DNA from: Actinomycetota bacterium
GTDB lineage: Bacteria > Actinomycetota > Acidimicrobiia > Acidimicrobiales > Ilumatobacteraceae
DNA length: 64,000 nucleotides
Reading direction: 5' to 3'
NCBI GenBank assembly: GCA_009702755.1
Contig: WLHL01000001.1
Location: 1 to 64,000 of the forward strand
Part shown: positions 29,631 to 43,100 of the stretch, piece by piece
How positions within the stretch are numbered: the stretch's first letter is position 1
Layout: every line of letters starts with the position of its first letter
The notes under the pieces: model-generated
Database searches by the model: none
Told to the model about the DNA's origin: nothing
What the model saw: the letters and a program-made list of their open reading frames with translations, nothing else
Translations under genes and position numbers: made by a program

Positions 29631-30254
29631 GTGAGCAGTCCACTGGCCCCCCAGAACACAGACACCATTGTCGAAATTACCGAAGAAGCGTTGAAGCAAC
29701 TTCTGGTCCTTCGCGATGAGGAACCAGAGAAGGAACGACTCGGTCTTCGTTTAGAAGTTATTGCTGATCCGGGCGAAGAGTTCAAGTACGACTTGTCATT
29801 CGAGATCGTGACGCAAGCTGCTTTCAGCGATGAAGTTCGCACAATCGGCGGACTCAAGGTCATCATTCCGTTGCAGTCGTTTGAACACATCAACGGTGCA
29901 TCACTTGATTACAACGAGCGTCAAGGCCTCATTATTCGTAATCCGAATAAGCCACCAGCACCGATGATCGATGGTCTCATCTCTGACGATGAAACTGCAG
30001 CAGCTGTTGAAGCAGTCATCTCCACTGATGTGAACCCTTCTCTTGCATCACACGGCGGATTCGTTACGTTCGTCGGACACGACGGAGAAGGCGTTGCGTA
30101 TCTCACGATGGGCGGCGGTTGCCACGGTTGCTCAATGAGCAAGATGACAATGCTCGAAGGCGTGCAGACCACATTGGTCGAGCAAGTACCAGCAATTCTC
30201 AAGGTCCGCGACGTGACCGACCACGCCACCGGCGCAAACCCGTACTACAGCTGA
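29631..30254 (+). CDS. nfuA: NfuA-type Fe-S cluster carrier
   Basis: 207 residues starting GTG. The N-terminal half (VEITEEALKQLLVLRDEEPEKERLGLRLEV) is an A-type carrier (IscA/HesB-like) domain without its three Cys ligands. The C-terminal NifU domain has the cluster-binding motif GGGCHGCSMSKMTM with Cys164 and Cys167. This degenerate A-type plus NifU arrangement is that of NfuA, which carries and delivers Fe-S clusters as a dimer. The SDR and MOSC genes flank it in the same orientation. Confidence 0.92.
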   Translation: MSSPLAPQNTDTIVEITEEALKQLLVLRDEEPEKERLGLRLEVIADPGEEFKYDLSFEIVTQAAFSDEVRTIGGLKVIIPLQSFEHINGASLDYNERQGLIIRNPNKPPAPMIDGLISDDETAAAVEAVISTDVNPSLASHGGFVTFVGHDGEGVAYLTMGGGCHGCSMSKMTMLEGVQTTLVEQVPAILKVRDVTDHATGANPYYS

Positions 30255-30292
30255 GTTCCCAACAGCGCGTGCGCGCATGACAGGCTGTGCAG

Positions 30293-31120
30293 ATGCATGT
30301 TTCACAGTTGTGGTCGTATCCGGTGAAGTCCATGGTGGGCGGAACCGTTGATTCCATTGAACTCACCAGCCTTGGCATTGTTGGCGATCGTCATTGGGCG
30401 GTTCGTGACTTAGAACGCGGCGGTATTCGCGGTGGCAAGAAGATTGGCAATCTGATGAAGCTCTCTGCTGCGCGTGATGGCGATGCCGTGTTGATCACAT
30501 TGCCAAATGGTGCAGTGGTGTCTTCAGCCGATGCGCAAGTGAATGCAGTGTTGTCTGAAGCATTAGGAGAATCCGTTGCGTTGGAATCACTTCCTGCTGA
30601 CGGAAATCATGAGCACTTTCGTCGTGGCCCTGCTGATTCTGAAGACATGGTGGAAGAGTTGCGCAACATCTTTGGCAGAGAAGCCGATGAACCATTGCCC
30701 GACTTCAGTGTGTTCCCACCTGAAGTCGTTGAGTTTGAATCACCTCCGGGTACTCATTACGACTGTTGGCCGCTTTTGGTGATGACATCATCTGCGCTGG
30801 AGGCATTGAAGACTGCATTGCCAGAGTCGGTGATTGATATCCGTCGTTTTCGGCCGAGCATTGTGATTGACGGGGCAGATGCAGGTCATCCTGAGTTCTC
30901 GTGGAAGGGTCGAACCGCATCAATTGGCTCAGCAGTTGTTGAGTTTTTGGACCCATGCCCGCGCTGCATCATGGTGACACGCGAGATCAATGCTGAGATT
31001 CCACAAGACCGTTCTATCTTGCGCCACATCGTGCGTGATCTGAATCAGAACCTTGGCGTGTATGCGCGCATCCTCACGCCTGGCACTGTTTCTCTCGACG
31101 ACGTCCTCGATTTTGAGTAG
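30293..31120 (+). CDS. MOSC domain protein
   Basis: 275 residues from the ATG at 30293; the GTG at 30287 is an equally open alternative. The N-terminal beta-barrel domain begins MHVSQLWSYPVKSMVGGTVDSIELTSLGIVGDRHWAV. The MOSC domain includes RRFRPSIVIDG and the sulfur- or molybdenum-handling Cys pair in FLDPCPRCIMVTREI. Architecture and length are those of mARC/YcbX-like oxidoreductases using the molybdenum cofactor. Its redox partner is unknown. It ends 11 bp from the convergent end of the giant gene. Confidence 0.88.
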   Translation: MHVSQLWSYPVKSMVGGTVDSIELTSLGIVGDRHWAVRDLERGGIRGGKKIGNLMKLSAARDGDAVLITLPNGAVVSSADAQVNAVLSEALGESVALESLPADGNHEHFRRGPADSEDMVEELRNIFGREADEPLPDFSVFPPEVVEFESPPGTHYDCWPLLVMTSSALEALKTALPESVIDIRRFRPSIVIDGADAGHPEFSWKGRTASIGSAVVEFLDPCPRCIMVTREINAEIPQDRSILRHIVRDLNQNLGVYARILTPGTVSLDDVLDFE

Positions 31121-31131
31121 TCAATTGGCTA

Positions 31132-34100
31132 CTACGCAGGCGTCCAATACACGGACACTCGACGATTCGTTGACGTATCTTTTTCATTCGACTTAATAAC
31201 AAAACCTTGGTAGGTAATCCACATTGTGAGTCCTTTACCTGAAAGGTAATCAGCAACTGCTTGTGCACGGAAGTCAGCGAGGTTTTGCAAATACTTTTTA
31301 GAAATTGTGTTGTTGTGTCGTGAGAAACCAGAGACGAGAAGGGTTCCACATTTTCCTCTGATGTCTTTGAGAGCTTTATTCAAAAGCGCCTTGTCAGCGG
31401 CATCAAGTGTTATTTCTGACGGCGCAAAATCAATCTGTGGCAGTACAAGTTGTCCAGCTAATGCTGGAATGTTTGTCTTCTTTTCAACACTGAGCGATGT
31501 CTTGCCGGGCCGAACATTAAAGCTCTTTGGTGCCCCCTCTGAGACGCCGCATTGGTTATTGGTGATGATTCGAACCTTCGCTCCCTTTACTGACTTGGGA
31601 ACAACGATGCGTGCCCCAGTGTCTTCTGGGTCTACTTTGACTGTGGCTCGGCGGATGACTTTTCCTGTGCCATCCAAAACGATGAACGACACTGACTGCA
31701 CGCCTGCTAGCGCAGCGGTAGTTCCGAACCTGACGGCAACAACGTTTTCATATCTGTTCACACTTGGCGTTGGAGCAACTGCTGATTTCGAAATTGTGAT
31801 GGGGGCTTTTCCTGCACTAATGATGATGGAAGTAGCAGGAGACACAGGCGACGTATTGCCTGCGAGATCTGAAACGGTAGATGTCATTGACCATGTGCCA
31901 CTCGTCATCGTGCTCATTTCGCACATTGTTACAGCTGGTGATGACTCAAAGGAACAAGTGGCATCCTCACCCTTTGGTCCAACACCGGTCACAGTAGCAA
32001 TATCTCCGGCTGCAACTCCTGCAACCGAGATGTTCGGTGTAGCGTCCAGAGATGTTGATGCTCCATCGTCTTGCGCGTTAAATGGCGCTGCGCTTGCGGC
32101 AGGAGCAGTGGTGTCAATGACAGCAGTCAAAGTTGGTGTGGGCGATGAAGAGTTTTGGGCTTTATCGGTAATGATCGCAGTGATTGACCATGAGCCATCT
32201 TGAAGAGTGGGCAATGTGCATGTGCGGTCAGTTGAAGTAGCGGTGAATGAGCACTGCAGGGTCTGAGTGTTGAGGCTTGCTGTCACTACAACAAAGTCAG
32301 AGTCGCTTGCATCAGAGATGAATACTGATGGTGTGTTGTCGCTGGTGATTCCATCTTTAGAACTGGTGCCAGTGTCTGATAAGTCAACAAAAGAGGCAGC
32401 TTTTGTTGCTAAAGGCGCAGTGGTATCAATTGTGATTGTTAGTTGTTCCGACGCGGCGACCATTAAACCTGCGATGATTTGTCGTGCTCTATAAGACCAG
32501 GTTCCATCAGCAAGGGTTGTGGCAGTGCACACCTCGGTCACATTCTGAGGAATCAAACTGCACACCACATTCGGGAATCCAGATCGTGTGAACGTCACAG
32601 TGGTGTCAATAGATGGGACCAAGTCACCAATGACGACACTCGGCGTGGAGTCTGACAGTGATATAAAATTGATGGGGATTTGAATACCCGCTGTAATGGC
32701 GCGAACAGTGATATCTCCACTTGAGGATGCGGTGGAGTTAGAGATGTAGTTCCCCGCGTCGGTGCCGGTAAGGGTAATGCCCGTAATGTTGACGGGTTTA
32801 TTGCGGCCAAGTTCAGCATCGTCGAATAACGCAGTACTTGAGACCAAGAATGAGTCGCCACTCAGACGGTTGTCGGTATAGGTGACGGTTGCAATATTCG
32901 TGGCGTCATATGTTTTGTTGTTTGCCACGGGCACAACGAGAAGAGGTCGTGCGGTGATGTTTGCTGTTGTGAGAGCAGTGGTGTTGTGGGTGTAGTTGTC
33001 TGCGTCTGTTCCAGTCAGTGTGATTGCGGTAGCTGTAACAGTTTTCTCTGTGCCCACGTTCTTGTCGTTGAAGGTTGGTGAGCCTGTGATCGTGATGGTA
33101 TCTCCAGCGATTCGATCGTCGAGGTACGTGACTGTTGCGTTGTTTGTCTGGTCGTATGTTTTGTTACTTGCAGTGATGATGACGGCAATGTTTCGTGCGG
33201 TGATGTTGGCTGTTGTGGTTGCGGAGTTATTTGACGTGTAGTTGCTTGCGTCAATACCTGACAATGCAATGCCGGACGCGGTCACGGTCTTTTCGGTTCC
33301 AACGTTTTTGTCGCTAAATGTTGAATTTCCGCTGATAGTGAGAACGTCACCAGCGATTCGATCGTCGAGGTACGTGACTGTTGCGTTGTTTGTCTGGTCG
33401 TATGTTTTGTTACTTGCAGTGATGATGACGGCAAGGTTTCGTGCGGTGATGTTGGCTGTTGTTGTCGTTGATGTGTTGGGTGTGTAATTTGCCGCATCTA
33501 TTCCAGTCAGTGAGATTCCCGAAGCTGTGACCGTCTTGTTCATTTCAACGTTCTTTGATGCAAAGGTCGGTGTTCCAGTCACCGTCAGCACATCTCCAGC
33601 GATTCGATCGTCGAGGTAGGTGACTGTTGCGTTGTTTGTCTGGTCGTATGTTTTGTTGTCGGCGGTGATTGTGACAGTAAGGCTGCGTGCGGTGATGTTT
33701 GCTGTGGTGGTGGCGGTGGTGTTTGGTGTGTAGTTGGCGGCGTCGGTTCCGGTGAGGGTGATGCCACTGGCGGTCACTGTTTTGCCATTGCTGACGTTCT
33801 TGTCGCTGAATGTCGCTGTGCTTGAGATGGTGAAGAGGTCATCTGAGATGCGATTGTCGACATAGGTGACGTTTGCTGTATCCGAAGCGTCATATGTCCT
33901 GTTTGTCGCAGAAATTCCAACAGTCAAGGCTTTAGGCGTGATGTCGGCAGTGGCTGTTGGCGAACCAGCAAGGGTCAAGGTGTAGTTGGCGATTCGTGAA
34001 CCAGACAAACTTGCCGTGGTCAAAGACACAACCTTTCCAACTCCGGCGTTCTTGTCTGCGAAGGTTACTACAGGGGATGCCAACGCAATCTTTGTCGAGT

Positions 34101-37100
34101 CGTTTGTATCTCCTGCAGGAACATTGACCAGCGTCAGGGCGCTCGGTGTTGTGATAGTTGCACTAGTTGTGCGGTTGTAAGTGCGAGACGATGGTGTCAC
34201 TAATGATCCACCGATTGTCAGTGGTCGCTGAGTGATGTTTGCTGAGAATGTGGGAAGCGTCAGTGTGTAATTGGCCGCGTCAACGCCAGACAATGTGTAG
34301 CCCGATGTCGTAATTCCAATACTTGTTCCCACTGTGGCTTGGGCAAAAGTGAAGGCGGGAACTCCACTCAACGTCACATCATCTGTCAGTTGAACGTCAC
34401 TTAAGCCAGGGCTGGCTGGTGGAGTGACTTGGGGTGTGGCGTCAGTGGTGGCGTCGTATTGACGATTGACGACAGTGAATGACCCTGTAATCGTGAGCAC
34501 TCGCGGAGTGATGTTTGCCGTCGAGACCCCGTTGATCGTCGCAGATGGCAAAACATAGTTGGGTGCATCAACGCCTGACAGGGTCACGTTTGCAGATGAC
34601 ACAATTTTCCCATTCGAGACACTCTTTGAACTGAATGCAGCATCTCCGCTAACAGTGAAGACATCGCCGTTGATTCGGTTATCTGAGTAGGTCACCGAAG
34701 CTGTGTTGGTTCCGTCGTACACCTTGTTAACTGGTGTCACATTGACTGACAATGATCGTTGATTAATGGTGGCAGTTGCCGTAATGGTTGTGGCGTAGCT
34801 GTAATTGGTGGCATCAATGCCAGTCACCGCAATGCCAGAGACGGTCACAGTTTTGCCGGCCCCTGCCATCTTGTTCGCGAATGTTGCTGAGGTAAAGCTA
34901 ATGGAAAGAACATTGCCTGCAACTCGATCATCTGCAATTGTGACGCTGGCTGACGTCGTTCTGTCGTACGTCTTATCGGATGCAGTTGCGGTGAGAGTGA
35001 GTGTGCGAAGTGTGATGTTTCCGGTTGTAGTGGTTGAGGTGTTGGGTGTGTAGTTGCTGGCATCGGTTCCGCTGAGCAAAATGCTTGAGGCCGTCACAGT
35101 TTTTGCATTTCCGACCGTCCTTGATGAGAATGTCGCTGTTCCAGTAACTGTGAAATCATCTCCTGCAAGTCGATTGTCTGCATAGGTAACAAGTGCCGTC
35201 GTTGTGCTGTCATACACCTTGTTGCTAGCGGTGATAGTGACGGCCAAGCTGCGTGCGTTGATATTTGCTGTGGTGGTGGCGGTGGTGTTGGGTGTGTAGT
35301 TGCCCGAGTCGGTTCCGGTGAGAGTGATGCTGGAAGCGGTGACGGTCTTTGCAAGCCCCACGTTCTTGTCGCTGAATGTAGATGTTCCTGAAACTGTGAA
35401 TTGGTCTCCAGAGACGCGGTTATCGCTGTAAGTCACAGGTGCAGTGTCTGTGCTGTCATACGTCTTGTTAGTTGAAGTCACCGTGACTGACAACGTTCTT
35501 TGGTTAATGGTTGCAGTTGTTGTAATTGTGGTTGGGTACGAATAGTTGGCGGCATCAGTTCCCGCAACAGAGATTCCCGACACTGTGACTGTTTTATTGA
35601 CACCCACAACTTTTGTAGCAAAAGTAGATGACGTATACGTGATTGAGAGGGCGTTTCCTGCCACACGATCATCGCTAATGGAGACCGTTGCATTTGTTGT
35701 GCGGTCGTATGTCCTATCTGTTGCGGTTGCCGTCAATGTCAGCGTTCGCAGTGTGATGTTCGCAGTCGTTGTGGCTGAGGCATTTGGCGTGTAGTTTCCG
35801 GCATCCGTTCCAGAGAGTGAGATACCACTGGCAGTCACCGTCTTGCTGGTGCCGACAGTCTTGGAAGTAAATGTTGCAGTACCACTGACGGTGAAGTCAT
35901 CTCCAGCAACTCTCGTATCTGCGTATACAACAGTTGCGGCGGTCGTGCTGTCGTACACCTTGTTGCTGGCGGTGATGGTGACAGTCAGAGTTCTGGCCGT
36001 GATGTTTGCAGTCGTTGTGGCCGTGGTATTCGGGGTGTAGTTATTGGCATCGACACCAGAAAGAGAAATGCCAGTTGCAGTGACGGTCTTTCCCGTTCCA
36101 ACGTTCTTGTCACTAAATGTGGGGGTTCCACTGACCGTGAAGACATCACTAGAGACTCGATTATCGCCGTATGTGACGGACACTGAATCTGTGGCGTCAT
36201 ACGTTCTGTTGCTTGCCGTAATGGTGATGTTGACAGTTCGTCGTGTGATGTCTGCCGTCGTTGTTGGCGATCCAGTGAGAGACAACGTGTAATTCAATGA
36301 GGTCGTGCCAGTTAGCGATGCAGAGGTCAGCGAAACGGCCTTATTTGTTGCAACAGTTTTGTTGGTGTATTGCGCTACCAACCCGGCGAGAGCAACTTTC
36401 GACGGGTTGTTTGCATCGCCTACGGGAACATTGAGCAGCGATAGAGCACTGCTATCGGTGATGGTGCTTGATGTCGTGCGGTCGTACATCTTTGTTGAAG
36501 CGACAATTAATGAGCCATCAATGGTGAGTGGTCGTTGTGTGATGTTGGCAGTGAATGTAGGTGAGGTGAGCGAATAGTTATCGGCATCGGCTCCGGTGAG
36601 TGAATACCCAGAGGTGGAGATGCCAATGTTTGTCCCCACAGTTGCTTGGGCGAAAGTGAATGTTGGTACACCTGTCAAGGAGGTGTCGTCACCCACTTGC
36701 ACTTCTGATAGCCCGGTGCTGGCGGGCAGGGTGACCTGACTGGTGGCATCTGTCGTTGCGTCATACGGACGATTGGCAACTGTGAACGTTCCCGTCACTG
36801 TGAGATTTCGCTTGGTGATGTTGGCAGTAGTAGTCGCGGTGGTGTTATGCGCGTAGTTATTGGCATCCGCGCCAGAGAGTGCGATGCCGGTCGCAGTGAC
36901 CGTCTTCCCATTGACTGCGGTTTTGTCGTCAAAGGTGGCAGTACCCGAAACGGTGAACAAGTCTCCATTGATTCTGTTATCTGCGTAGGACACCGATGCT
37001 GCAATGGCGGCGTTGTACACCTTGTTGCTGGCGGTGATGGTGACGGCAAGCGACTTTGCGGTGATGGTGGCGGTGGTCGTCGCCGTCGTGTTTTGCGTGT

Positions 37101-40100
37101 AGTTGGCTGCGTCTGTCCCAGAGATGGCGATGCTTGCCGCAGTCACTGTTTTTCCAGTTCCAACGTGCTTGTCGGCAAACGTGGGGGTTCCTGTGACCGT
37201 GAGGGAGTCGCCTGACACACGGTTGTCGGAGTACACAACGCTTGCGGTGGTGGTGCGGTCGTACACCTTGTCGCTGGCGGTAATGGTGACGGCAAGCGAT
37301 TTTGCGGTGATGGTGGCGGTGGTCGTCGCAATCGTGTTGTAGGTGTAGTTGCCAGCATCGGTACCACTAATGGAAATTCCTGAAGCAGTAACTGTCTTGT
37401 TTGACGCCACCGTTTTGGTGGAAAATGTTGGTGTACCGGTCACTGTGAAGACGTCACCAGAGACGCGGTTGTCTGCGTATGCAACGCTGGCAGTGGTGTT
37501 GCCGTCGTACGTCTTGCCGCTGGCCGTGATGGTGACGGTGAGACTGCGTGCTGTGATATTGGCAGTTGCCGTCGCAGTGGTGTTCTGCGAGTAGTTACCA
37601 GAGGCTGCACCACTCAACGAAATTGAGTTTGCGGTAACAGTCTTTGATGTCCCAATCTCTTTGTCGGAGAATGTCGGAACGCCACTGATGGTCATCACGT
37701 CGCCCGATACACGGTTGTCTGTGTACACAACGCTGGCGGTGGTGTTTCCGTCGTATGTCTTGTTGCTGGCGTTGATTGTGACGTTGAGAGTGCGAGGTGT
37801 AATGGTCGCATAGGTAATGGGGGAGTTGTTCACCGACACTGCGTAGTTGCTGAGGTCAGCTCCGGTGAACTGGAACGATGTAAGTTCCACAATCTTGTTC
37901 ACGCCAACATTTGCATCAGATCTAAAGCGTCCACGTGGGTTGGTGACTCCCACTAGGTCGTTTCCTTGAACGCCAACAAGTGTGAGATCTGCAATGTCGT
38001 ATGAGGCGGTTCGTGTTCCGTCGTACACCTTGTTTTGTGCCTGAAGTGTTCCAGTTACTTCAAGTGGTCGCTGCTCAATATCGGCAGTCGATGTCGAGGT
38101 GAGGTTTTGTTGGTAATTGCCGGCATCTGTTCCAGTGATGGTGATGTTTGTGATGGAGACCGGTTTACCAAGAGCTGCAGTCTTCGTTGTGAACGCCGCG
38201 GTGCCTGTCACGGTGAAGACATCACCAGACACTCTGTCGTCACTGTAGACAGCGGTAGCGTTAACCGTTGCGTCGTACATCTTTGTATCAGCAACTGCGG
38301 TCACGTTCAAAGTACGAATCGTGATGTTTGCAGTCGTGGTCGTGCCGGTGTTTTGTGAATAGTTAGCGGCGTCGCTTCCGCTAATCGTGATACCAGTTGC
38401 GGTGACTGTCTTTGTGGTTCCGATGTTCTTGTTGTCGAAAGTCGATGTTCCACTCACCGTGAACAAGTCCCCGCCGACGCGATCGTCAATGTAAGTCACT
38501 GATGCACTGGTATTGCCGTCGTACACCTTGTTTGATGCCGTGATAGTCACGGCTAATGATCGTGTGGTGATGTTGGCTGTAGTGCTGGATGTGGTGTTCG
38601 GGGTGTAGTTGCCAGAATCCGTACCCGACAGCGTGATGCCACTGGTGGACACCGTCTTTCCCGTCCCCACTGTCTTGTTGGCAAATGCCGACGTTGCCGA
38701 GTAGTTGAAGGTGTCGCCCGAAACTCTGTTGTCGCTAAATGTCACTGTTGCTGCTGTCGTCCGGTCATAGACCTTGTTCACACCGGTTGTAGTGACAGTC
38801 AATGTTCGGCGTGTGATGTTTGCGGTATTTGTCGCAGTGGAGTTTGGGGTGTAGTTGCCTGAATCCGTCCCGGACAACGTGATGCCGCTTGCGGTAACAG
38901 TCTTCACGGTTCCCACGTTCTTATCTGAGAACGTCGCAGTTCCACTCACCGAGAAGGTGTCGCCTGAAATTCGAGTGTCTCCGTACGTCACCGACGCGAC
39001 ATCGTTTCCGTCGTATGTCTTGGACGTTGGCGTGATGGAAATAGTTACAGATCTTCGTGTGATATCGGCAGTGGTTGTTGGGGCACCGACAATGGACAAG
39101 GTGTAGTTGGTGGATGTTGACCCAGTGAGAGATGCGGTCGAGAGGGTGACAGTCTTTGCTGTCCCCACGTTCTTATCGGCGTACGATGCGACGAGAGATG
39201 TCAACGCCACCTTTGATGGTGTGTTTGCATCGCCTGCGGGGACATTTTGCAACAGCAACTGAGCAGAATCAGTAATGGTCGCTGTTACTCCTTTGTCGTA
39301 CACCTTCGACGAAGAAACAGCTAATGCACCGCCGATTGTCAAGGGTCGTTGGGTGATGTTGGCAGCGAAGCTTGGTTGTGTGAGCGCGTAGTTGTTGCCA
39401 TCTACTCCGGATACGGAATAACCAGTGGTTGAAATTCCAATTCCGGTACCCACGGTGGCCTGCGCGAAGGTAAACGTAGGAGTTCCCGTCAGTGCAGCGT
39501 CGTCGCCAGCTACAACATCAGACAGACCGGCACTCACTGGGAGTGTCACTTGCGCCGTTGCGTCGGTAGTGGCGTCGTACTGGCGGTTTGCAATCGTGAA
39601 TGTTCCTGTCACGGTAAGGGGACGTTTTGTGATGTTGGCCGTCGATGTGGTGCTGGTGTTGTGGTCGTAGTTACCCGCATCGGTGTTTGTCACCGTGATC
39701 CCAGTTGCGGTCACGGTTTTTGACGTTCCGATGTTCTTGTCGCTAAAGGTTGCCGTAGAGCTGAAAGTCAGAGCATCGCCTGATACACGGTTATCGGTAT
39801 ATGTCACTACTGCAATATCGCTTGCGTTGTAGACCTTGCTAGATGGAGTGATTTCAATGGTGAGGGGTCGTTTTGTGATGTTGGCAGTTGTGGAGGCGGT
39901 GGTGTTTTGGGTGTAGTTACCAGCATCGGTACTGGACAATGAAATACCGCTTGCAGTAACAGTCTTCCCGTCGCCCACGTTCTTATCTGAGAATGTTGGC
40001 GTGCCGGTGATGACAAGAATGTCTCCAGAGATGCGGTTGTCGTTATATGTCACCGTTGCAGTCGTAGTACGGTCGTACACCTTGTTGGATGCCGTGATGG

Positions 40101-43100
40101 TGACAGTCAACGTGCGACGGTTGATGTTTGCCGTTGTTGTCGTGGAGGTGTTGGGTGAATAGTTGGAGGCATCAACACCAGAAAGCGAAATGCTGTTTGC
40201 AGTCACCGTCTTTGACAATCCATAGTTCTTATTTGAGAATGTTGCAACGCCACTCACTGTGATGTCGTCGCCCGACACTTTGTTATCGGCATACACGACA
40301 GATGCAGTCGCGTTTCCGTCATAGGTCTTGCTAGAAGCTGTAATAGTGACTGCAAGCGATCTCGCCAGAATAGACGCAGTTGCGGTTGCTGTTGTGTTGA
40401 ATGAGTAGTTCGCTGAATCCACACCACTGATTGCCATGTTGGTGGCGGTCACAGTTTTGTTGGTCCCCACGTTTTTGTCTGCATATGTCGGAGTTCCACT
40501 GACGGCGAGAGTGTCTCCAGATATACGAGTGTCAGTGAAGGAAACTGATGCATTCATGGTTCCGTCATATGTTTTATTGCTGAGTGTGAATCCAAGTGTG
40601 ATGGAGCGTTGGGTGATGTCAGCCGTCGTCGTGGGAGCACCAACGGTGGTGATGGTGTAATTGGATGCAGTGGTGCCAGTAAGAGCCGCAGTTGCAACGC
40701 TGACTATCTTGCCCGTTCCAACATTCTTGTTGTCGTACGTGGCGGTCAATGATGTCAGCGCAACCTTCGCAGCGTTGTTCGCGTCTCCTGCAGGAACATT
40801 GACCAGGGTGAGAAGTGATGTGTCAGTGATGGTGGCGGCCGTTGATCTGTTGTAGGTCTTCGTGCTTGTCACGCCCAATGTTCCGCCAATCGTGAGTGGG
40901 CGCTGCGTGATGTTTGCGGTGAAACTCGGGGGCGTTAACACGTAGTTGGCGGCGTCGGCCCCAATAACGGAATAGCCCGTTGTTGTAATTCCGATTCCAT
41001 TGCCCACAGTTGCCTGAGCAAACGTGAATGTCGGAGTTCCGGACAATGTTGTGTCGTCACCAGCTTGCACATCTGATAGGCCAGCACTGACGGGCAGTGT
41101 GATTTGCGGAGTGGCGTCTGTGGTGGCGTCGTACTGACGGTTGGCAACGGTGAAGGTTCCGGTCACTGTCAAAGATCGACGAGTGATGTTTGCGGTTGTG
41201 CTGGCGGTGGTGTTCTGCGAATAGTTGGCCGCGTCAGTTCCCGACAGTGTGATGCCAGTCGCCGTGACGGTCTTTGCATCGCCGAAGTTCTTGGAGTCAA
41301 AGTTTGCGGTGCCACTGACAGTTAATTGATCTCCGGAGACACGATTGTCCGCATATGTCACCGAAGCCACAGTCAATGCGTTGTAGATCTTGTTTGTTGC
41401 GGTGATGGTGACATTGAGGGTTCGCAGCGTGATGTTTGCAGTGGCGGTTGGTGCACCCACAGTGCTGAGCACATAGTTCGAAACTGAAGTTCCAGTGATG
41501 CTGGCGCTAGAGAGCGACACGGTCTTTGCATCGCCAACCGTTTTGTTTGCGTATTGAGCAACAAGACTAGTGAGTGCAAGCCGCGTTGCATTTCCTGCGT
41601 CAATGGAGGCAACGTTTACAAGTGTGAGCGCTGCCGTGTTGGTAATGCTGATTGATGTTGCGGAGTCGTAGGTCTTGGTTGATGGAACTACCAACGAACC
41701 TCCGATAGTCACCGTGCGTGTAGTGATATTGGATGACAGAGTCAATTGGGTCAACGTGTAGTTCGATGCATCGTCTCCGGTGATGGAGTACCCAGAACCG
41801 GTGATGGAAATTGCTGTGCCAACATTTGCGTTGTTGTACGTGAAGACGGGAGTTCCAGTCAATACGACATTGTCTGCCACTTGAATCGGAGTAATTCCTG
41901 GACTGGCTGGAACCGACACATTGCCGGTTGCATCAGTTGTTCCGTCGTAGATGCGATTGGACGCGGTAAATGTTCCCGTAATGGTCAGTGTTCGCGTACT
42001 AATTGACGCTGTTGTTGTTGCTGTTGTATTTCCCAAAACATAATTGTTGGAACTTGCGCCACTAATGGCGATACCTGTTGCGGTGATGGTCTTGCCAGTT
42101 GCGGCTGACTTATTGGCGTAAGTGGCAGTTCCTGTGATGGTGAGAGTGTCGGCGGCGACCTTGTCGCTCGCATACGTCACTGAAGCAGTGGTAGACGCGT
42201 CGTACGTTTTCCCGCCGCCACTAATGGTCACAGTCAGAGTTCTCACGGTGACATTTGCGGTTGTGGTCGCAGAAGTGTTTGGTGTGTAGTTCGAGGCGTC
42301 AGTGCCAGAGAGGGAAATGCTGGTAGCTGTGACGGTTTTTCCCGTTCCAACTGTGGCGGAATCAAAGGTGGGAGTTCCACTCGCGGTGAAAGAGTCGCCA
42401 CTAATTCGATCGTCTGTGTACGTAACAGACGCAGCGGTTGATCCGTTGTACACCTTGTTGGTGGCTGTGATGGTGACAACGAGAGGTTTTGCGGTGATGT
42501 TCGCGGTTGTTGTCGCTGTGGTGTTCGCAGTGTAGTTTGCGGCATCGGTACCGGTGACCGAGATGCCTGTTGCATTGACAGTCCTTGATGTTCCCGCTGC
42601 TTTGCTGGCAAATGAAGCAGTACCTGTGATGGTGAGGGTATCGCTCGCAACTTTGTTACTGCCGTACGTCACCGACACAGTTGTTCCGGCGTCATACACC
42701 TTGTTGGAAGCGGTGATGGTGACAGTCAGCGACCGCTGAGTGATATTTGCTGTTGTTGTTGCGGTGGTGTTTGCGGTGTAGTTCCCTGCATCTGTTCCAG
42801 AAATAGAAATGCCAGACACCGACACTGTCTTGTTTACTTCAACAATCTTCGTGGCATATGTTGCTGACGTGTAAGCCAATGTGACTGTGTCTGCACCAAG
42901 CTTGTCGCTCGCTAATGTGACGGTTGCTGTAGTTAGGCCGTCGTAGGTTTTGTTGACGCCTGTTGCCGTGACGGTCAACGTTCGTGCGGTGATGTTGGCA
43001 GTAGCGGTTGGGGATCCTGTAAGGCTTAACGAGTAGTTGGCGGCTGACGTGCCAGACAATGATGCGGATGTCAGTGAGACAGCTTTGGACGTACCAACTG

